60,000 nucleotides of DNA from NCBI RefSeq assembly GCF_932526225.1, contig NC_064040.1:4153681-4213680 (forward strand), read 5' to 3'. The position numbers were made by a program, and so were the translations under genes. Each line of letters opens with the position of its first letter. Position 1 is the first letter of the stretch. The DNA comes from Nematostella vectensis. Its lineage: Eukaryota; Cnidaria; Anthozoa; Actiniaria; Edwardsiidae. Positions 44,401 to 53,400 of this stretch are shown here, in pieces. The notes beneath the pieces are model-generated. The model did not search any database. It saw nothing but the letters and a program-made list of their open reading frames with translations, and was not told where the DNA came from.

Positions 44401-47400
44401 GGCAATAGTGGATTTTTGGCCAAACGTAGCTCCCCCAAGATTAAACAAAATGACCCATTCTGTCAGCCATTCCTTCTCTCGGACCCTTTTTCGTCTTTTT
44501 CCATTTGTTTACGGCGTAAATTTGCAGCAGCAAGTGCTGCAGCTGCACCAGTGCGACGGTCCGCCATGTTTTTTGTTATTGGTCCCAGTCCTCGACGAGT
44601 AAAAAGCGCAAAAGCCGTACTCGATTTTCTTGAGACGTGAGCGAAAAGTCGTGAGTGTCTAAGTCATGTCGCATGCGATGGTTGTAGGCAAAAATCGTAG
44701 CGTCTAAATCGGCCTTTATAACACTACTGAATTCGTCCCCCCTCATATATCAGAAGGATGAGGATGATGTAAGGACGATGGCGGTGATGAGGTGAGGGGT
44801 TAAAGAGTGATGACAACGAAGGATGAGGATGATGTAAGGACGATGGCGATGATAAGGAGGGGTTAAAGAGTGATGACAACGAAGGATGAGGATGATGTAA
44901 GGACGATGACGATTATAAGGAGGGGTTAAAGAGTGATGACAACGAAGGATGAGGATGATGTACGGACGATGACGATTATAAAGAGGGGTTAAAGAGTGAT
45001 GACAACGAAGGATGAGGATGATGTAAGGACGATGACGATTATAAGGAGGGGTTAAAGAGTGATGACAACGAAGGATGAGGATGATGTAAGGACGATGACG
45101 ATAATAAGGAGGGGTTGAAGAGTGATGACAACGAAGGATGAGGATGATGTTAGGACTATGGCGATGATAAGGAGGGGTTGGTGATCATCATAATAATGAT
45201 GAAGATGATGGCGTCACATACCTGTAGTGTTTTGATTGACAGGTAGTTATCCCTGCAGTATTGATACCCCGCGTTCATGTTAACACTCATCGTCTCCGCC
45301 CACTTGTTGTACACCTTGAGAAGGGTCAGGTGATCGCTGTTTCCAGTCGCGAGTTCGCTGCGTTTCTTATCAGCCTCTTCGCGCTTATCAAATGGCGCAA
45401 CCTACGACGAAGAAAAAAACATAAGGAAACACAACTACAACAGTCGAAGAGGTGACCAGCGAAAACACACAAATGAGGACCTCCGACATACGATAATAGT
45501 CAAAAAGGACAAAGAAAAGAAGACAAAAACGTTACGAAACACAACTACAACTGTCAAAGAGGTGACCTACGACAAACGACAACACACAAAGGAACGACCT
45601 CCGACATACGATTACAGTCAAATAGTAAAATACTTACAAAGCATGATTTGTAACACAGGCGAGTAAAATACTTACGAAGGGGGATTTGTAGCTCAGTGCG
45701 GCGCCTATGGTTAAGACTGGGTCCAAGCAGCGGAAAATTGCACCTAGCAACATCAGCTTTCCAATCCTGGGAAAGAGATTTGTGTTATTTGCGTTCAAGG
45801 GTGAAGTGGACACTTGACATGAATACATACCACTTGTCCCGTTTGTAAGTGATTGTGGTAGTAGTGGTAGTTGTGGTAGTGCTAGTGTTAGTAGTACTGG
45901 TAGTGGTACTTGTGGTAGTGCTAGTGTTAGTAGTACTGGTAGTGGTACTTGTGGTAGTGCTAGTGTTAGTAGTACTGGTAGTGGTACTTGTGGTAGTGCT
46001 AGTGTTAGTAGTACTGGTAGTGGTACTTGTGGTAGTGCTAGTGTTAGTAGTACTGGTAGTGGTACTTGTGGTAGTGCTAGTGTTAGTAGTACTGGTAGTG
46101 GTACTTGTGGTAGTGCTAGTGTTAGTAGTACTGGTAGTGGTACTTGTGGTAGTGCTAGTGTTAGTAGTACTGGTAGTGGTACTTGTGGTAGTGCTAGTGT
46201 TAGTAGTACTGGTAGTGCTAGTGTTAGTAGTACTGGTAGTGCTAGTGTTAGTAGTACTGGTAGTGCTAGTGTTAGTAGTACTGGTAGTGGATGTGACAGT
46301 GGTTGCAGTGGTGGTGTTAGCAGTAGTGTTAGTAGCAGTGGTGGTCGTGGTAGTGGTAGTGATAGTGGTAAAGGTAGTGGTGGTGGTGGTAGTTGCATAG
46401 TAGTGTCAGAAAGGAAGATAACATCAAGGTCAGCTCGAGTAAATTGGAATCGATTTGAAAATTTAAAGGCTAACATGTTGAAACTCGTGTCTAGCGTTTA
46501 ATTCCTTTTTTTCGGCCACGCCGTTCTATCTGTCGTCGTTGTCGCACATACCTGACGTCAACAGGAAGAGCCGCAAGATGATAACCGAGCGATGTTAAAT
46601 TCTAAAAGTAATTTTATTCATGATAAATAGGCATAGCACACAAGGCAACAGGAGCTTAGGGAAGAGGATAAAACTTTCCAAGACTCTCTCAGCATCCCAT
46701 CCCCTTTCTTCACCACAATTCCCCCACTTCCTCATTACGTCCCCTCGTTCCCTCTCCACGGCCCCTCCCTCACCATTTGCTCTACCCTCCCTCATCACTC
46801 CTCCCCCCTCGCCACAATTCCTCCACTTCCTCTTTATGTCCCCCCGTTCCCTTTGCACGCCCCCCCTCCCACACCCCGTCCTCTCCCTTACCAAGATTCC
46901 TCCCGTTCCTCACCATGTCCCCTCCCTCACCAAGATTCCTCCCGTTCCTCACCATGTCCCCTCCCTCACGAAGATTCCTCCCGTTCCTTACCCCGCCCCC
47001 TCCCTCACCAAGATTCCTCCCGTTCCTTACCATGTCCCCTCCCTCACCAAGATTCCTCCCGTTCCTTACCCCGCCCCCTCCCTCACCAAGATTCCTCCCG
47101 TTCCTTACCATGTCCCCTCCCTCACCAAGATTCCTCCCGTTCCTTACCCCGCCCCCTCCCTCACCAAGATTCCTCCCGTTCCTCACCATGTCCCCTCCCT
47201 CACCAAGATTCCTCCCGTTCCTCACCATGTCCCCTCCCTCACCAAGATTCCTCCAGTTCATCACCATGTCCCATCCCACACCAAGATTCCTCCCTTTCCT
47301 CACCATGTCCCCTCCCTTTCCAAGATTCCTCCCGTTCCTCACCATGTTCCCTCCCTCACCAAGATTCCTCCCGTTCCTCACCCCGCCCCCTCCCTCACCA

Positions 47401-50400
47401 AGATTCCTCCCGTTCCTTACCCCGCCCCCTCCCTCACCAAGATTCCTCCCGTTCCTTACCATGTCCCCCCCCTTTCCAAGATTCCTCCCGTTCCTCACCA
47501 TGTTCCCTCCCTCACCAAGATTCCTCCCGTTCCTCACCCCGCCCCCTCCCTCACCAAGATTCCTCCCGTTCCTCACCATGTCCCCTCCCACACCAAGATT
47601 CCTCCCGTTCCTCACCCCGCCCCCTCCCTCACCAAGATTCCTCCCCTTCCTTACCCCGCCCCCTCCCTCACCAAGATTCCTCCCGTTCCTCACCATGTCC
47701 CATCCCTTACCAAGATTCCTCCCGTTCCTCACCATGTCCCATCCCTTACCAAGATTCCTCCCGTTCCTCACCATGTCCCCTCCCTCACCAAGATTCCTCC
47801 CATTCCTCATCCCGTCCCCTCCCTCACCAAGATTCCTCCCGTTCCAAACCATGTCCCCTCCCTTACCAAGATTCCTCCCGTTCCTCACCATCCCCTCCCT
47901 CACCAAGATTCCTCCCGTTCCTCACCCCGTCCCCTCCCTTTCCAAGATTCCTCCCGTTCCTCGCCATGTCCCCTCCCTTTCCAAGAGTCCTCCCGTTCCC
48001 CACCATGTCCCCTCCCTTACAAAGATTCCTCCCGTTCCTCACCATGTCCCCTCCCTTACCAAGATTCCTCCCGTTCCTCACCATGTCCCCTCCCTTACCA
48101 TATAACCTCCTGCAACAAGCGGTTACCTCTTTTGTGTCCAGTGCTCCAAGGCTGTGCAGTCGGCCGAGGGAATCATTGATTGACGTGTCAGATGGAGGCT
48201 CTAGAAGCTTGTTCAACACTTCCTGTTTACACAATTGACACAATGGTTAAAACCTTCCTATATTATACACAATGAACATTGGGTGTAAAGTGGAGCAGAA
48301 AATAACTGGAGAAGGGGGATAGAAGGTGGGAGGCCCATGAGCTCATTTGTGAAAGTGTACAATCAAGGGGACGAGGGGGACAAAAAGTCAGAGAACATAA
48401 CAGGGAGGGGGGCTTGGACTGATGGGTTTGGAAGAGAGAGGACTGAAAAGGGAAAGTAAAATTGAATTGAGAACAAGGTTGATCAATCAGACCTTGACGT
48501 CTCGCCCATGGAACAGCGTCATGATCTTGATACGAAGACACAGTTTCTCTAGCGGGACACGCTGAATCTCTGAAACAAGAACGAACACTTGAATCAAACA
48601 ACCGACTTGCGTGATTTTGTGTCCCGAAAAACATGTTTCAAACTTTTTCAACATTTTTCATCTTAAACAAAGTTACATAAGTCTAATCGAAAATAGCAAA
48701 TAGTTTCTCAAAATCAGCAAATGGTAATGGGTGCTTTTCCATACTTTGTATTTCGCTAGGATGGCACAGTAATTGCGGCTGACAAAGTCCATTTTTAAAA
48801 GAATGCTAGTTGTTATCGAGGTACAAAGCAAATATGGGACATGCGCTAAGAGATCACGTGACTGTTTGGGTGGCAAACTATCACGCGCTTAGTCATTAGC
48901 GGCAAAATAACAGAAAGAAAAAGCAAATTATTTAGCGCTTACAAAAAAATACAAAATTCTTTTTTTTTCAGAAAGGGTTTAATTTCATTATTTATTTTAT
49001 TTTTTCGTCATCCTCTGGTGAGACGGGCGCAGTCATTTCTGACTTTTCGTTTGATTATTTTGTTTTGAATTTGCCACCCAGAAAGATCAGGTGATCTCTT
49101 AGCGCAAGTCCCCTATTGTTAATAAAAAAAAATAGCGTGAGGACTTACCGGGGACCTGGTGCTGAATCATGTGATACTCGTAGCGATTACGCGTGAATAA
49201 GTGAAAGCAGACCCCGGATGTCACACGGCCCGCGCGACCACGACGCTGACGTGCATTAGCTCGGGAAACCCAGACCTCCTCCAAACTCTCCATACCTTTG
49301 GTTGAGTCGTACCTGGGGACGGCAATCATTGTGATATTAAAGACATTGGATACAGGTCAACAATGGCCGTCGGAACACGAGCCCCTCCATAGAGCTGGGG
49401 GAATTATTCACAATAAGATCAGCTCATCGCTACAGGAAATATGACAAAAGCTTCTGACTATACACCTTTCTGATCGTTGATACAGTAAGGGGAATTTTCA
49501 AGCTGATCAACTAACCTGTTCTCCTTCATTTTCCCGCAGTCGATGACGTAGACAATGTCGTCAATGGTAACAGACGTTTCAGCGATGTTTGTGGAGATGA
49601 CGATCTTACGAACACCTTCTTTCGGCCGTCTGAAAAAACAACGACAGCCGCCCTAGCTTAAAAAGGACTGCTCAAAACAAAAAGAAATGGAGGAACAGAA
49701 ATGTGTTAGTAGAAAAGGGGGAGTATAAATGGGCGAGCAGAAATGGGCGATTAGCGGATATCAGTGAATCCACTCACTTGAAAACCAAGGCCTGCTCTTC
49801 GCTTGACAGAGATGAGTGGAGCGGGAGAATACGAAACCTGAAAGAACAATGGTCAAGCAGATTTACAAAATATGTGGCCGTGAGATATAGATAAATACGC
49901 GATCGGTTTTACAGGGGTTTTGTATAGGAGCATTAAAACCACTTGCTTAGAAGGAATATGATATTGGCATCTTGTTTGTAAAACATCATCTCCATACCCT
50001 CTCACTACCCTTTACACTAGACCCCCCCCCTCATCCGCCAAATATTAAATTTAACTAATTTTCTAACCTATCTTTGGCGCTGAAGACAGTGTGTCTGATC
50101 AGTTGCTCGAACAGGGCCATTATCTCCGCCATGCCGTGGAGGAAAACCAGGATAGCGCCGCTCTTAGGGTGCTGAGAAACGAAAAGGACGATTAGAAAAA
50201 CCATACATACAAAAGATACCTTATGAGAGCAACAACCCACACGGAAAAAGGACCTTATGAGCAACAACCCACGGGGTAGATAGATACAAAAAAGTACCTC
50301 GTGCTTTGTTGGGTCGACAATCCACTCTAGTAAAGTCACGATCAAGTCGTTGTTGATTTTCTCATGGTCCATGGTGCACAGCGCCAAAACAGCTGTGCTA

Positions 50401-53400
50401 CTGTAATCTGGGGGATATTTTGAACACATTTGGATGATGCATTTAAAGAGCAAAAAGGCAACAATGTCATTATAAGGCGGTAAGGAGAGCGTAGAATTTT
50501 GTGCCATTTGCGCGATATGATATAACAAGAGTGTAAAATGGAAAAAAAAATACCGTTTAAGCAGGGACGAGTGAAGGGTATCCCTGGTATGACAGTCAAC
50601 GTAACATGTGTGCGTACACATGGTCGATGATCCGGGAAAAAGGCGGGAAAGTTTTGGCGGGAAATCATTTACGTTTGCGCGATATTTTGACACAAAAGTG
50701 TCACTCCTAACATGGCATCTTTCTCACCTTTGTAACGCATCTTTATCTGTGCCTCGGTCAGGTTCTGGTCCTGTAGGTTGTTAGCCGGCATTTGACACTG
50801 CTCCGTGACGCTCTCCACTAGCTCTGAGTCCTGGATAAGCTGTTGCGCTTTACCCGCGCCTTTGAAGTTGCCAGACTTGGGGGCCGCATTAGCGCGCTTG
50901 ACGGGCCTGGCGTACGGCGAGCTTGGGTCCACGAGAAACCTGACCAGAAAAATGAGGGTAGTTGAAATGGGAGATAGAAGGAAGTACAGAACAATTTAAC
51001 CCCTCCAATTTACGTTTTTGTTGTTTTTCCTTCCCTTTTTTTGTACCTAGCCTCCGCATATTACCCAGAACACAGAAAGGCTATTTACAATAAATGGAAA
51101 GGTTTTCAAAGCAAAAGCAAACCAATAATGTCATGTAGGTCACATTAACGACAGAATTCTATATTCAAAAATAAATTTTACTATTTGCAATTATACAATT
51201 TTAGCATTTGCTTTAGCTTTGATTTTGTTCCCAGATTGTTTACAGGCTCCATCAAATCCTTGGCTAATTCGGAACCCGCTATACTACTAAGAACACACTA
51301 AGCGAGCTTGGAAAGCCTGGCGTGGGGATTCTGGGAATTGAGACGGATCAAAGCAATGAGATGAAACAACAGAGTTTTTAAATATGATTCATGACTGTGA
51401 TAATCACCCTGTGTTCTCAAGCGCATCCTCAAGATAGTACTCATGTACAGGAAAGGTACGGCCTGCAAAAAAAGATAAAAAGAACATAAGCAATAAATAT
51501 GATGATGATGATGATGCACTTGGAAGTAACATATCTAGGGTGCACCCTGAGAATCCCCCCTCAGATACAACCGGAATGCCCAATTCCTAACCCCACTCCC
51601 CCCATCACACACACCTCCACCAGGACATACTATGAAGGTATAGTCTGCCTGTGGTTACCTGGAATGTGTATAACTTGTGCATCATAGAAATACCCTGAGA
51701 ATCAACCCCAGATACATCTGGAAAGCCCCATCACTAACCCCACTCTCCCACCCCCATCTGAAGCACCTCCCCTCTGGACACCCTATAAGGTATGGGTACG
51801 TCTACTAGCAGTCACCTGGAATGTGTATAACTGGTGCATCATAGAAATACTCGGAGAAGAGCTTGGAGTCCAGAGTGGCACTCATGAGGATGACACGAAG
51901 GTCAGGTCTTTCCATTATCAGGTCTCGTAACACCATCATCAAAAAGTCACTAAAACACACAACAATAAGCAAAACACGAAGGTCAGTTCTTCCATTATCA
52001 GATCTTGTAACACCTTTGCCAGGAAGTCACTAAAGACACACAACACAAAACAACACAAACATCAGGTCCTGTAACACCATCATCAGGAAGTCATAAAGAC
52101 ACACAACAATAAGGACAACACGAAGGGCAGGTCTTCTATTATCAGGTCTCGTAACACCTTCGTCAGGAAGTCACTAATAACACAATAGAGATTAACAATG
52201 AGGACTACACGAAGGACAGGTCTGTCCGTTATCAGGTCTCATAACACCCTCACCAGGAAGTCACTAAAGGCAAAGTCCTCTCTCTTTGTTCTCTCATGGA
52301 TGGAATCACTTATCTTTATCTTCAAGTGCTTAGCACTCACCTCTCTTCTGTTCTCTCATGGACCTCATCGACAACCACATGACTGACACCTGCTAATGTT
52401 GAATCACTCTCAAAATACCGCAACAGAATTCCTGTGGTGCAGTACAGGAGGCGTGTTGATGAGGACTGGGGATAAAAAATAAAATATCAATTCATATGAA
52501 ACTATATACTGTATAATGATAAGTAAAAGTAATGATAAGTTTTTAGTTTTCAGGTCTTGTAAAATGGACAGAAAAATGGACAAGAGACTATAGACTAGCC
52601 ACACCCCAATTTCTATTCCTTGTAATATCGAATCTTAAGCCTTAAGATCAAACAGAGATGTGAATTTAAGAGGGTCTTGTGCCTGTTTATGTGTGCATCG
52701 ACATTCTGAGAGCCCTAATTCTGCTCTGTACAATTACCTGTTTGCTCTCAAGTCGAACCTTGAAGCCTACACTGTCACCAAGCTTCTCTGCCCTCTCGGC
52801 CGCCACCCTCTCTGCCACACTCATTGCAGAGATGCGGCGAGGTTGAGTGCAGATAATGTTGCACCCTGCGCCCTTTTCTCTCTCCAAGTAGCTGTCCAAG
52901 ATGAACTGGGGAATCTGTGTGGTTTTACCGCACCTGCACAGCACAATGGATCATTGGTAATAACTTATCATCTTGTCACTGAGGGTGAAGTAATGATTGT
53001 GATGAATGATGGTTCAGCCCCTCCTACACTCTATTTGCTGCTCTATGAATGTCACTCATCACCTCTGTTGAAGCCCTTGCAATATCACACTGGTCTAATT
53101 CAAACTTGAAAAACACAAACTAACATTCTTCTATATGGGAAATTGGTCCAAAGCTTTAGTCAAAATGCAGACTTTGTTAGTGCTATTAGAACTTTTATAG
53201 TCAAGACCAAAAGATTTTACCTTGCCCCTTGACTTTACTCTGTCATGCCCCCATGACCACACCTTACCCTGTCATGCCCCCCATAACCACACCTTACCCT
53301 GTCATGCCCCCATGACCACACCATACCCTGTCATCCCCCCATGACCACACCTTACCCTGTCATGCCCCCATGACCACACCTTACCCTGTCATGCCCCCAT

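Noticed and set aside
44275-44640. 121-codon ORF inside the 44144-44709 element
   Set aside because: No transposase motif, and it covers most of a short inverted-repeat element in an intron; treated as non-coding.
45634-46476. Leu/Pro/Val ORFs on both strands
   Set aside because: A 39-bp minisatellite in a DHX57 intron; only 45676-45766 within it is real coding sequence (exon o).
46620-48179. 519-codon ORF with [13 protein letters not shown] repeats
   Set aside because: A 39-bp array antisense to DHX57, between exons m and n, open in several frames on both strands.
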